This document shows positions 28,445 to 37,637 of a stretch of 64,000 nt of DNA, piece after piece. Below the pieces are notes generated by a model that was given only the letters and a program-made list of their open reading frames with translations, had not been told where the DNA came from and did not search any database. The DNA is taken from positions 558,001 through 622,000 of the forward strand of contig NZ_CP114871.1 in assembly GCF_027474405.1 (NCBI RefSeq), given 5' to 3'. The position numbers were made by a program, and so were the translations under genes. How positions within the stretch are numbered: the first letter of the stretch is position 1; every line of letters starts with the position of its first letter. The stretch is from Caulobacter sp. NIBR2454 (GTDB taxonomy: Bacteria > Pseudomonadota > Alphaproteobacteria > Caulobacterales > Caulobacteraceae).

Positions 28445-31400
28445 GTCGTCTCCGCCTTGGAGCCACGGACGTTCCGGCGATGCTCCATCAGCTTGTAGGC
28501 CAGGAAGATCGGGCCCGACATGAGGATCGCCGCGCCCACCAGCGCCAGGGCCAGCATCCACGGATTACGGGTCAGCCACCACAGGATGCGCAGCAGATAG
28601 GGCAGGTCGCCGGTCCAGAAGATCGGACCGATGCGGAAGGACGACAGGCCCAGCTCGGTGTTGGCGGTCAAGTCGCCCTGCACCTTGAAGTTCTGGGCCG
28701 GGTCGGAAAGTTTGGCGACCAGGGACGGCAGGCTGTCGCGCTGGTCCGACAGCAGGGCCACCACGACCTTCTCGTGGCCGTACGGCGACCTGAAGCTGAC
28801 CACCCCCGAAAAGCCGCTCTGGTTGACCAGCACTTCGTCGGCCTTCTTGCGCTCGCCGCCTTCCAGGTTGGCGTTGAACACCGAGAACACGCGCGAGATC
28901 GCTGAGCTGACCCGCAGGCGCAGGCGCGAGCCTTCGGCGACGAAGGGCGCCTCGGCGAAGAGTTCGGGATGGGTCGTGGCCATGCCCACGGGGCCGACCA
29001 CCAGCACATCCTTGCCTTCCAGCGCGCTGCGGTCGCCGCTGCGGGTGATGGTCAGCTTGGTGGCGGGCGCGCCCGTGGAATCGGCGAAGCGGCCGACCAG
29101 GGACAGCACCGCTTCCAGCTCCTGGGCGGTCGGCTGGGCGCTGATCAGCAGCGCCGTCTCCGACAGGTCGGCCATGCGCGTGAACGGGAAGCCCGAGCTG
29201 ACGAAGAACGCCAGGTTCGGCAGGCTGGTGAAGTGATGGCCGCGGGTCAGGTCGAGGGTGCTGTCCGGATCGATGCCACTGCGCACATTGGTCGGCAGCT
29301 CGCCCTTGCAGGCGCCCAGCTTGTTGGACTTCAGGTCGAAGAAGAAGCCCATCTGGCTTGGGCCCGACAGCAGGTAGGGCGGCAGGGCCAGGGTCTGCTC
29401 CTTCAGGGTGAAGAAGCCCGGGACGCGGTCCAGGAAACGGTCGCCGCCGGAGCGGCCGTCGGTATGCAGCGAGCGCAGGTACTGGCCGTTCAGCGACACG
29501 TCGAGACGCGAGTTGCGCAGGTCGATCCACGTGCCCTCCGGGAACCGGTAGCGCAGGCGCACGGGCGCGCCGCCGGTCGGCCACAGGAACAGGTCGGGCG
29601 AGACGCGGTAGTCGACCTGTAGCGGTGCAGGCGTCAGGCCCACCGCCTGTAGCTTCTGCTGGTCAACCAATTCTCCGAAGCGAACCGGGCGGTCCATGCG
29701 CACCCAGCGGGGGGCGTCATAGGGGACGCGCTCGCGCAGGCGGGGCGACCCGACCTGGGCGTAGGGTCCCTTCAGGCCCACCGAACCGACGGCCAGAATC
29801 TGGCCGGCCTGACGCAGCTCGGCGTCGTTGCGGCCCATGACCAGCAGCAGCGAGCTGGTCTGATCGTTGGGATTGGGGACCACGGCCAGGGTCGGGCCGT
29901 TGATGGCGGGCAGGGCGATGCCGGGGATCTGCTGGCCCGAGGTGGCGAACACCACGCCTTCGCCCGACGGCAGGCCGCCGATCACCACCGGGAAGCGGAA
30001 ACCGCGATAGCCGGCCGCCAGACCAAAGTACGACGCCGCGCCGCTGGCCGCCTGGATGGCGCCGTTTCCGGGGTTGCCGGCGAACACGAAGGGAAGCACC
30101 AGTCCGCCCACGCCCGGCTCGTAGAACGGCGAGGGCAGGCGAGCCAGGTCCGGCTGGGCCGGCAGGCGCTGGAAGGTCACCGCCAGGGTTGATCGCACAT
30201 TGCTGATGTTGGCCCACAGCGATGAATGCAGCGGGTCCTCGCAGCCGCGGGTGTAGTGACCGGCGAAGCGCAGGTTCAGGCGGTTCTTCGGCAGGAACAG
30301 AGCCGGATTGACCTGCATCTGGACGGTCATGTTGTTGGCCGTCTCGCGCGGCAGGACGACCGAGCCGATCACCTCGTCATTGATGGCCACGGTCAGCTGC
30401 GACAGATCGGGCAGCATCACCGGCGAATAGGCGAAGTTGAGGGTCAGGGTGGCGGCGACCGCCACCTCGTCGGTGCGCAGGTCGAACGGGATGCCCGCCT
30501 GGCCGTCCGTGCCGCGCAGGCGCAGGGGCTGCTCGACGCCCATGTCCTTGAGCGCATAGACCACCTGGCGAAGGCCGTTGCTCGTCGAAGGCGTCGCGAC
30601 GGCTTCGGCGGTCGGGACCGGGACGCTGGTCGTCTGCGCCTTGGCCGAGGGGGCGAGGGTGGCGGCGGCCAGGATCGCGCCGACGGCGATGGCGCCAGTG
30701 CGCAGGGGGCGCTCCACAAGCACGCGGCCGCGCACGCGCGCTTCCAGGTCCTTCAAGCGCCACCAGAACAGCAGGCTGGCGCTGGCGCGGCACAGGTCCG
30801 CGAATGAGGCGAAGGGGTTGGCCGACGGCGTGCTGCCGTGCGGCTGCCAGGCGTCGGCGCGGCCCATCACGGCGGTGACCAGGGCGCGACGCTTGCCCAG
30901 GGGCATGGCTTGGAACTGCACGCGGATAGCCTCGTCGCCGGAAATGATGGCCGCTGGGAAGGAGACCATGCGCGCGCCGCACAGCAGATCGACGCCGGTC
31001 AGCTCGCGCCCGGCGATGTCCAGACCCGAAGGCCAGCGGACCGACAGGCCGCCCATGGACACGTCGGTGGTCTCGCTTTCCACCGCCAGGCCGTCGGCGA
31101 ACCGCAGAACGACCGGCAGAATCGCGTCCACCCGGACGAAATTGCGCACCTGGCGGGTCTCACGACCCACGGCCAGGGCGGTCAGCAGGATCAGCAGGCT
31201 GAACATCGACCAGGTGGTGTTGAGCAGCAGCGTGCCGAGTTGCACATCGAAGCGCTCAGGCCAGAACAGGCGCGCAAAACCGCTGGAAACGCCGGCCACG
31301 AGCAGGAAGACGACCGTGATATGGGGCCACATCAGGCGGTAGTCGAAGTAGCCCTGTTCGAGCAGGCCGCCCTTTTCAGTCACGTTGAACTTGCCCTTCT

Positions 31401-32796
31401 TCGGGTCAAAAATCGTCAGCACCGTCGGGGCAAGCAAATGGAAGGCCAACAGGGTCTCGTAGACCTCGCCCCAGAACGCCCGGCGGTCTTCGCCCTGAAT
31501 CCGGTTGTTGGTCATGATCGAATGGATCAGGTGGGGCGCCGCATAGACGGCGATCGTCGCGGCCGAGGCGTAGATGATGTTCGCGCCGAACAGCAGGTAA
31601 GCCAGCGGCGAGGTCAAGAACACGATGCGCGGCAGCGGAAACTGGAAGTGCATCATCGCATTGAGGTAGCAGAGTCGCTGACCCAAGGTCAGACCAGGCC
31701 CCAGCAGCGGATTATCAATGCGGAAAATCTGCGTCATGCCGCGCGCCCAGCGGGCCCGCTGGCCCACGTGCAGGGCCAGACGCTCGGTGGCGAGGCCCGA
31801 CGCCAGGCGGATGTCGAGATAGGCCGTGGACCAACCCATACGCTGCAGCTTCAGCGCGGTGTGGGCGTCCTCGGTGACGGTCTCGCCGGCGAAGCCATTG
31901 GTGATCATCAGCGCCTCGCGGCGGATCACCGCGCAGGAGCCGCAGAAGAAGGCCGCGTTCCAAAAATCGTTGCCTGGCTGGACCGAGCCATAGAACAGGG
32001 CGCCCTCGTCGGGCACCTCTTTCACGGTCAGCAGGTTCCGCTGCACCGGATCGGGCGAATAGAAGTGGTGAGGCGTCTGCAGCAGGCAGAGCTTCTTGTC
32101 CTTCTGGAACCAACCGACCGTCATCTGCAGGAAGGCGCGTGTGGGGATGTGGTCGGCGTCGAACACCACGATCAACTCGCCGTCCGTCTTGGTCAGCGCG
32201 TGGTTCATGTTGCCGGCCTTGGCGTGCTTGTTGTCCGGCCGGGTCATGTAGATGGCGCCCGCCGCCTCGGCGAAGGCGCGGAACTCGGGGCGACGACCGT
32301 CGTCCAGCAGGTAGACGCGGAAGCGGTCGCGCGGATAATCCATGTTCAGGGCGGCCAGGACCGTGTCCTGAACGATCTGCAGGCTTTCGTTATAGGTGGG
32401 GACATAGACGTCCACCGTCGGCCAGGTGTTCGGCTCGCCGTGCATCGGCTCCACCGGTCGGTGCAGCGGCCAGGTTGTCTGAACATAGCCCAGGACCAGG
32501 ATCAGCCAGGCGTAGAGTTCAGCCAGGAACAGGCCGGTGCCGAGCAGGGTCTCGGTGATCGTGGCGAAGTGCAGGGTCTCGGTGACCCGCCAGTAGATGT
32601 ACCTAGTCGAGACGATCAGCGACAGGATGCACAGGGCGATGGTGACCTGGCGCGACTTGTTGCGGCCCAGCACGAACGCCGCGGCGATGGTGGCCAGGGC
32701 GAACAACCCCTGCGCACGCAGATCGAGCGGGACCGTAATGGCCAGCAGGCAGGCCACCAAAGCCAGTGCGCCGAGAAACAGTTTCAACACCCGCAT
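28441..32796 (-). CDS. bcsAB: Fused cellulose synthase BcsA-BcsB
   Basis: This single polypeptide of about 1451 residues joins the catalytic and periplasmic subunits, as in Komagataeibacter AcsAB. The BcsA half has N-terminal TM helices, the GT2 motifs DDGRRPEF (near 163), DADHIPT (near 212), TEDAH (near 305) and QRARW (near 345), and more TM helices. Its PilZ domain has Arg residues in RETRQVRNFVR and the DVSMGG motif near 577, so it should be activated by c-di-GMP. From about residue 660 comes BcsB with carbohydrate-binding jelly-roll domains and a C-terminal TM anchor (ALALVGAAILMSGPIFLAY). ATG 32796 is preferred; an in-frame TTG at 32820 is possible. Confidence 0.93.
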   Translation of the reverse strand: MRVLKLFLGALALVACLLAITVPLDLRAQGLFALATIAAAFVLGRNKSRQVTIALCILSLIVSTRYIYWRVTETLHFATITETLLGTGLFLAELYAWLILVLGYVQTTWPLHRPVEPMHGEPNTWPTVDVYVPTYNESLQIVQDTVLAALNMDYPRDRFRVYLLDDGRRPEFRAFAEAAGAIYMTRPDNKHAKAGNMNHALTKTDGELIVVFDADHIPTRAFLQMTVGWFQKDKKLCLLQTPHHFYSPDPVQRNLLTVKEVPDEGALFYGSVQPGNDFWNAAFFCGSCAVIRREALMITNGFAGETVTEDAHTALKLQRMGWSTAYLDIRLASGLATERLALHVGQRARWARGMTQIFRIDNPLLGPGLTLGQRLCYLNAMMHFQFPLPRIVFLTSPLAYLLFGANIIYASAATIAVYAAPHLIHSIMTNNRIQGEDRRAFWGEVYETLLAFHLLAPTVLTIFDPKKGKFNVTEKGGLLEQGYFDYRLMWPHITVVFLLVAGVSSGFARLFWPERFDVQLGTLLLNTTWSMFSLLILLTALAVGRETRQVRNFVRVDAILPVVLRFADGLAVESETTDVSMGGLSVRWPSGLDIAGRELTGVDLLCGARMVSFPAAIISGDEAIRVQFQAMPLGKRRALVTAVMGRADAWQPHGSTPSANPFASFADLCRASASLLFWWRLKDLEARVRGRVLVERPLRTGAIAVGAILAAATLAPSAKAQTTSVPVPTAEAVATPSTSNGLRQVVYALKDMGVEQPLRLRGTDGQAGIPFDLRTDEVAVAATLTLNFAYSPVMLPDLSQLTVAINDEVIGSVVLPRETANNMTVQMQVNPALFLPKNRLNLRFAGHYTRGCEDPLHSSLWANISNVRSTLAVTFQRLPAQPDLARLPSPFYEPGVGGLVLPFVFAGNPGNGAIQAASGAASYFGLAAGYRGFRFPVVIGGLPSGEGVVFATSGQQIPGIALPAINGPTLAVVPNPNDQTSSLLLVMGRNDAELRQAGQILAVGSVGLKGPYAQVGSPRLRERVPYDAPRWVRMDRPVRFGELVDQQKLQAVGLTPAPLQVDYRVSPDLFLWPTGGAPVRLRYRFPEGTWIDLRNSRLDVSLNGQYLRSLHTDGRSGGDRFLDRVPGFFTLKEQTLALPPYLLSGPSQMGFFFDLKSNKLGACKGELPTNVRSGIDPDSTLDLTRGHHFTSLPNLAFFVSSGFPFTRMADLSETALLISAQPTAQELEAVLSLVGRFADSTGAPATKLTITRSGDRSALEGKDVLVVGPVGMATTHPELFAEAPFVAEGSRLRLRVSSAISRVFSVFNANLEGGERKKADEVLVNQSGFSGVVSFRSPYGHEKVVVALLSDQRDSLPSLVAKLSDPAQNFKVQGDLTANTELGLSSFRIGPIFWTGDLPYLLRILWWLTRNPWMLALALVGAAILMSGPIFLAYKLMEHRRNVRGSKAETT

Positions 32797-33019
32797 CACT
32801 TCGGGGCCCAGATCCTTCAACGGGCGGTCGCCCCGAAGCGCGACCTTACGATTGGCCGGTAACTATAGGCGTTCGAGTTTGACTAACCATTACTCGTGAC
32901 CAGAACGCCCGCCTCAAGCTGCGGCGGATTGTCCCGATCCTGGAGTAGAACGCTGTTCGCGCCCCCGCGCCAGTGGCCAAGCACACTTGCGGTTGCAGCC
33001 CCGCGATAAGGCGAGGAGG

Positions 33020-34918
33020 TCAGGCGGGCGTCTTGGTCCGGACAGCGGCGAACGCGTCGCTGATGCCCTTGGCCAGGGCCTCGGCGTCGAACGGCTTGTT
33101 CAGGACGACGATGTCCTGCGGCGGATCGCCCAGGTCAGGATGGCCGCTGACCAGCATGATCGGCAGGTTCGAACGCACCTTTCGCGCGGCCTCGACGAAG
33201 TCCAGTCCAGTCATGCCGGGCATGGCGAAATCGACGATGGCGATGTCGATGGCGCGGTCCTGCTTGAGGATCGCGACGGCCGCCTCGGCGCCATGCGCTT
33301 CCACGGCCTGATCACCCAGCTGGCGAACGAACTCGCTGGTCACCGTGCGCACGCTGGCGTCGTCGTCAATGACCAGCACACGCGCCACCGGCCGCTGAGG
33401 CATGATCATGGTCGTGCGTTCGCTACGCTCGGCCGCCGGAGTCGCTGCGCGGGGCAACAGAAGGCTGATCGCCGTTCCCTTGCCCGGCGTGCTCTCGACC
33501 GTCACCGCGCCCTGCGAACGCTGCACGAAGCCATAAACCATCGACAGGCCCAGGCCGGTGCCCTTGCCCACGTCCTTGGTGGTGAAGAAAGGCTCGAAAA
33601 TCCGCGCGGCGATATCGGGTTCGATCCCGGCGCCGGTGTCGGCGACTGTAACGCGCACATAGTCGCCTGGGGGCAGGCCGTCGGGGCCATCCTCCTCGAA
33701 GGTCTCGCTGCGAGTGGATAGGGTGACGACCCCCGTCTCGCCCATGGCGTCCCGGGCGTTGACGCACAGGTTCAGGATGGCCAGCTCGAACTGGTCCGGC
33801 TCCACATGGGCGGGCCACACGTCGTCCTGCAGACGCCAGTCGATGTGAACCGCCCCGCCCATGCTGCGTGACAGCAGGTCGCCCATGGCCTGGAGCAGCT
33901 CGTTGACGTCGATGCTTTCGGAGCGTGGCTCTCGCTGGCGGCTGAAGCCGAGCAGGCGCTGCGTCAGAGCCGCGCCCTTCTTGGCCGCCAGGCTGGCGTT
34001 GTCGATATAGCGACGCAGGCGCGGATCGTCAGGCAAACGGCGGCCGGCCAGGTCCAGGCTGCCCAGAATGGCCGTCAGCAGGTTGTTGAAGTCGTGGGCG
34101 ACGCCGCCCGCGAGCGTGCCCAAGGCTTGCAGCTTGTCGGCCTGACGCAGGCGCGCTTCGGTCATGCGCTGGTCGGTGACGTCGCGGTCGAACTCCACCA
34201 TGTGCTCGACCCCAGTATCTCCCACCAGGGGGACGTGGATGGTCTCGATCCAGCGTGAACCGCCATCCGCGGGACGCTCTTCCAGAGTCTGCGCGGTCTC
34301 GGCGCGGGTGATCACCTTGCGCTCAATCGCCCCCAGGGCGGCGCCGGCATCGCCGTCCAGAAGTTCTCGCTCGATCTTCCCCAGCGCCTCGTCGCGGGAC
34401 ACGCCCAGCATCTGCGCCTTCAGGGCGTTGAGACGGACGATCCGTCCCTCCGCGTCCTTGAACGCCACGGCGGCGGGCAGGTTGTCCATCAGCGCCTGCA
34501 GCAGGCGTTGCTCGGTGCGCAGCTCGAAGGCCAGGCGGCTGCGTTCGACCGCGCTGGCCACCATGGCGCGCAGGGCGCCCGGCTCCCAGGGCTTGGCCGC
34601 ATAGCCGCCGATGCCGCCGCTGTTGATCGCCGAAACGACCGCCGACAGGTCGGCATAGCCGGTCAGCAGGATCGACGGGGCCGGGCTGATCTCCCGCGCG
34701 GCCGCCAGGAAGGCGTCGCCGTTCATACCCGGCATGCGCTGGTCTGAGATGATCACCTCGACTCCCGGCGTCCGCGCCAGAAGCTCCAGCGCGTCGCGCG
34801 GCGATGTGGAGGTCAGGACGTCGTAGCGGTCTTCCAGCAGGTCCTGCAGGGCGATCAGGATGTCGGGTTCGTCATCGACGGCCAGGATCAACGGACGTTC
34901 GGGCAGGCGGTGGCTCAT
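33020..34918 (-). CDS. Hybrid sensor kinase: REC-PAS-HisKA-HATPase-REC
   Basis: This 632-residue soluble protein has an N-terminal REC domain ([15 protein letters not shown], Asp in [12 protein letters not shown]), a PAS domain (about 145-250) and a HisKA helix with phospho-acceptor His in [18 protein letters not shown]. The HATPase follows with [12 protein letters not shown] and [17 protein letters not shown], and a C-terminal REC has Asp in [13 protein letters not shown]. It is the last gene of the second chemosensory cluster, about 220 bases before bcsAB on the same strand. The preceding kinase gene overlaps it by 4 bases. It may relay signals from the array, in place of the diguanylate cyclase of Wsp systems (inference). 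Confidence 0.88.
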   Translation of the reverse strand: MSHRLPERPLILAVDDEPDILIALQDLLEDRYDVLTSTSPRDALELLARTPGVEVIISDQRMPGMNGDAFLAAAREISPAPSILLTGYADLSAVVSAINSGGIGGYAAKPWEPGALRAMVASAVERSRLAFELRTEQRLLQALMDNLPAAVAFKDAEGRIVRLNALKAQMLGVSRDEALGKIERELLDGDAGAALGAIERKVITRAETAQTLEERPADGGSRWIETIHVPLVGDTGVEHMVEFDRDVTDQRMTEARLRQADKLQALGTLAGGVAHDFNNLLTAILGSLDLAGRRLPDDPRLRRYIDNASLAAKKGAALTQRLLGFSRQREPRSESIDVNELLQAMGDLLSRSMGGAVHIDWRLQDDVWPAHVEPDQFELAILNLCVNARDAMGETGVVTLSTRSETFEEDGPDGLPPGDYVRVTVADTGAGIEPDIAARIFEPFFTTKDVGKGTGLGLSMVYGFVQRSQGAVTVESTPGKGTAISLLLPRAATPAAERSERTTMIMPQRPVARVLVIDDDASVRTVTSEFVRQLGDQAVEAHGAEAAVAILKQDRAIDIAIVDFAMPGMTGLDFVEAARKVRSNLPIMLVSGHPDLGDPPQDIVVLNKPFDAEALAKGISDAFAAVRTKTPA

Positions 34919-36576
34919 GGCTCGCGTCCCTCGGTCTCGGGGTTGATCGGAATGGAGATGACGAAGGCCGCGCCGCCCAGGGCGCTATCCTCGACGGATA
35001 TGACCCCTTTGTGAGCCTCCACCACCGAATAGGCGATGGCCAATCCTAATCCTGTACCCGATCCGACGGGCTTTGTGGTGAAGAACGGCTCGAAAATCCG
35101 GTCGCGCAGGTCGGGCGGCACCCCTGGACCCGAGTCCGAAACCGCGATGCGGTAGCGGCCGTCAACCTCGCTAGTGGCGATTTCGATGACGCCTTGACCG
35201 TCCACGGCGTCGGCCGCGTTGCTGATCATGTTCATCACCACCTGATTGAGCAGGGCGGGCGAACCCTCAACCGTGCGGTCGGCTTCGAAGCGCCGCCTTA
35301 CCTCGATGCCCGGCCCCAGCTTGTGGGCCAGCAGCGCCAGGACGGTCTCGATGGCGTCCGGCACATCCAGGGTCTGAACCGCGCTTTCGTCCATGCGCGA
35401 GAACCGGCGCAGGTTCAGCACCAGATCCTGGATACGCTGCAGACCCAGCCGCATGGCGGCAAGACGATCCTTCGCCTTGCCGACCGACGGTTCGTCGCCG
35501 CCAATCTGCCCCACCAGCCGCTCGACGGTGGCGTGATGGCCCAGGATGAAGGCCAGGGGATTGTTGATCTCGTGAGCGATGCCGGCAACCAGCTCGCCCA
35601 GGGACGCCATCTTCGCGGCCTGGACCAGCTTGGCCTGCGCCTCCTTGAGCTGCGAATTGGCCCCGGCCAGTTCGGCGTTGGCGGTCTCCAGGGCGCCGAC
35701 CATGGCCGCCCGCGCGTTTGAGGCGGCCAGGGCCAGAGCCCGATCACGCTTTTCGACCTCTTCGCGACGGGTCTCTTCGGCCAGTTGCTTGCGACGCAGC
35801 AGCGCGCGCACGCGCACCGCCAGCACATCGTCGCTGGCGTCGGCGGGGGCCACGTCGTCGGCGCCGACCAGGAAGGCCGCGTCCAGCAGACCTCGTCCGC
35901 CCAGACCCATGATCCGGGGCGGATCGCCGCCCTCGTCCCGCATGCTTTCCGATAGGCGGCCACAGACCTTCAGCCCGTCGAAGGCGTGGGCGGCCAGATT
36001 GATCAGCACGCAGTCGGCGGGCTCCGTCAGGGCGGCGTCAAGCGCCGCCTCGTCGGCCACGGCCTCGACCGCATAGCCCTCCTGGGTGAGCATCTCCTTC
36101 AGGTGAACGCGGGTCGTGGCGCTATCGTGAAGGATGATCACCCGACCCCGCCGGAAGGGCGAGAAGGCGGCGGCCTTCGGCGCGTCGACCGAGGTCTCGC
36201 CGGAACGTCGCAGCAGCGCTTTCAGGCGCAGGCGGATCAGGCTCGGGTCGGCGGATTTGGACAGATAGGCGTCGGCGCCGCTTTCCAGGCCCTGACGCTC
36301 TAGGTCCACGTCGCGGGCGCTGGTCAGCATCAGCACCGGGATGGCGCGGGTGCGTCCGTTCAGGCGAATCTGGCGAGACAGCTCGCGGCCGTCCATCCCC
36401 GGCAGATGCACGTCGGCGATGACCAGATCGGGCAGGCGGGCGTTCAGGGTTTCGAGCGCCGCCTCGGCCGTGGCCGCGCGTTCTACGCGATAGCCCTCCG
36501 TTTCCAGCAGGGCGCGAAGTTGCAGCGCCTGGGTCTCGGAATCTTCGACCAGAAGGATTTCGATGGGCGCGCTCAT
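34915..36576 (-). CDS. Hybrid sensor kinase: REC-pseudoREC-coiled coil-HisKA-HATPase
   Basis: This 553-residue protein has an N-terminal REC ([18 protein letters not shown], Asp in [12 protein letters not shown]). A second receiver-like domain (about 150-265) has the acidic pair and acceptor Asp replaced ([23 protein letters not shown]), so it is probably not phosphorylated. A coiled coil follows ([20 protein letters not shown]). The HisKA phospho-acceptor His is in [15 protein letters not shown], and the HATPase has [13 protein letters not shown] and [17 protein letters not shown]. It has no membrane segment. It overlaps cheB upstream (TGATG) and the next kinase downstream, so all three are co-expressed. 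Confidence 0.87.
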   Translation of the reverse strand: MSAPIEILLVEDSETQALQLRALLETEGYRVERAATAEAALETLNARLPDLVIADVHLPGMDGRELSRQIRLNGRTRAIPVLMLTSARDVDLERQGLESGADAYLSKSADPSLIRLRLKALLRRSGETSVDAPKAAAFSPFRRGRVIILHDSATTRVHLKEMLTQEGYAVEAVADEAALDAALTEPADCVLINLAAHAFDGLKVCGRLSESMRDEGGDPPRIMGLGGRGLLDAAFLVGADDVAPADASDDVLAVRVRALLRRKQLAEETRREEVEKRDRALALAASNARAAMVGALETANAELAGANSQLKEAQAKLVQAAKMASLGELVAGIAHEINNPLAFILGHHATVERLVGQIGGDEPSVGKAKDRLAAMRLGLQRIQDLVLNLRRFSRMDESAVQTLDVPDAIETVLALLAHKLGPGIEVRRRFEADRTVEGSPALLNQVVMNMISNAADAVDGQGVIEIATSEVDGRYRIAVSDSGPGVPPDLRDRIFEPFFTTKPVGSGTGLGLAIAYSVVEAHKGVISVEDSALGGAAFVISIPINPETEGREP

Positions 36577-37637
36577 CAGGCCGTTTCCGCCATCTGAAGC
36601 AGCCGAGGACCGATCATGTCGAGCGGCAGACTGGCGCGCGAGGCGCCCATCCGCACCGCGGCGGCGGGCATGCCATAGACCACCGCGCTGCTCTCATGCT
36701 CGGTGATGGTGCAGCCGCCGGCCTGTCTCAGCTCCAGCAGGCCCTTGGCCCCATCCTCGCCCATGCCGGTCAGCAGCACGCCGACGGCGTTGGGGCCCGC
36801 GGTTCGAGCCAGCGATTGGAACAGGACGTTGGCGGATGGCCGCTGGCCGCCCACGGGCGGCGCCTCCGTGACCATCAGGGTCCGCCCGGTGCGCAGCGCC
36901 AGATGCCGGTCGCCCGGGGCTACATAGACGCGGCCTGGCTCGGCCAGTTCGCCGGCGCGAGCGATGGAGACCGGCATCTGTGTCAGCCCGCCCAGCCAGG
37001 AGGCGAACCCCTCCATGAACGGCGCGCCCATATGCTGCACCACCAGGACCGGCGCCGGAAAGTCAGCCGACAGGGCGCCGATCACCTTGGCCAGGGCCGG
37101 CGGTCCGCCGGTCGATGCGGCCAGGCCCAGCACGCTCATCTTCTTGAAGGGCGGCGTGTCCAGAGAGGTGGATACGATCTTAGGGGGCGCGATGCCGCCG
37201 ATGGGACGTTGGCGGATCACCGGCACGCTGCTCATGATGTAGAGCTGGGTGCGGATGTCGTCGGCCAGGGCGTCATAGGCCTGGCTGGCCAGTCCCGCCG
37301 GCTTCTCGACCACCGTCAGAGCGCCCGCGCGCAGGGCGTTCAGCGAAATCTTCAGCGAGTCCTCGACGGAATCGGCGATTACGACGATGGGCGTGGGATG
37401 CTCGGCCATGATCCGCCGCGTGGCGTCCAGCCCGTCGATTCCCGGCAGGCGGATGTCCATGGAGATGACGTCGGGCTTAACCTCCTCCAGCACCTCCAGC
37501 GCCTCTTCCGCCGACGCGACGGCTAGGGCGACGGTCAGGCGTGGATCGGCGTTGATGATGTGCGTCAGCAGGGTCCGCACCACGGCGGAATCCTCGACGA
37601 TCATCACGCGCACGGGCTTTTTGGGACGAGTGGTCAC
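36576..37637 (-). CDS. cheB2: Methylesterase CheB of the second chemosensory cluster
   Basis: This 353-residue protein has a REC domain with phospho-acceptor Asp61 (VISMDIRLPGIDG) and a methylesterase domain with Ser in AASTGGPPAL, His in QHMGAPFMEGF and Asp in GMGEDGAKGLLEL. It plays the WspF role in this cluster: adaptation of the array. The GTG start overlaps the cheA stop. It is clearly divergent in sequence from the CheB at 17763, so the two clusters are not a recent duplication. Confidence 0.92.
   Translation of the reverse strand: MTTRPKKPVRVMIVEDSAVVRTLLTHIINADPRLTVALAVASAEEALEVLEEVKPDVISMDIRLPGIDGLDATRRIMAEHPTPIVVIADSVEDSLKISLNALRAGALTVVEKPAGLASQAYDALADDIRTQLYIMSSVPVIRQRPIGGIAPPKIVSTSLDTPPFKKMSVLGLAASTGGPPALAKVIGALSADFPAPVLVVQHMGAPFMEGFASWLGGLTQMPVSIARAGELAEPGRVYVAPGDRHLALRTGRTLMVTEAPPVGGQRPSANVLFQSLARTAGPNAVGVLLTGMGEDGAKGLLELRQAGGCTITEHESSAVVYGMPAAAVRMGASRASLPLDMIGPRLLQMAETA

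Noticed and set aside
30838..32862. 674-codon open frame on the plus strand
   Set aside because: Antisense to bcsAB with the composition typical of the mirror frame in GC-rich genes; no domain signal.
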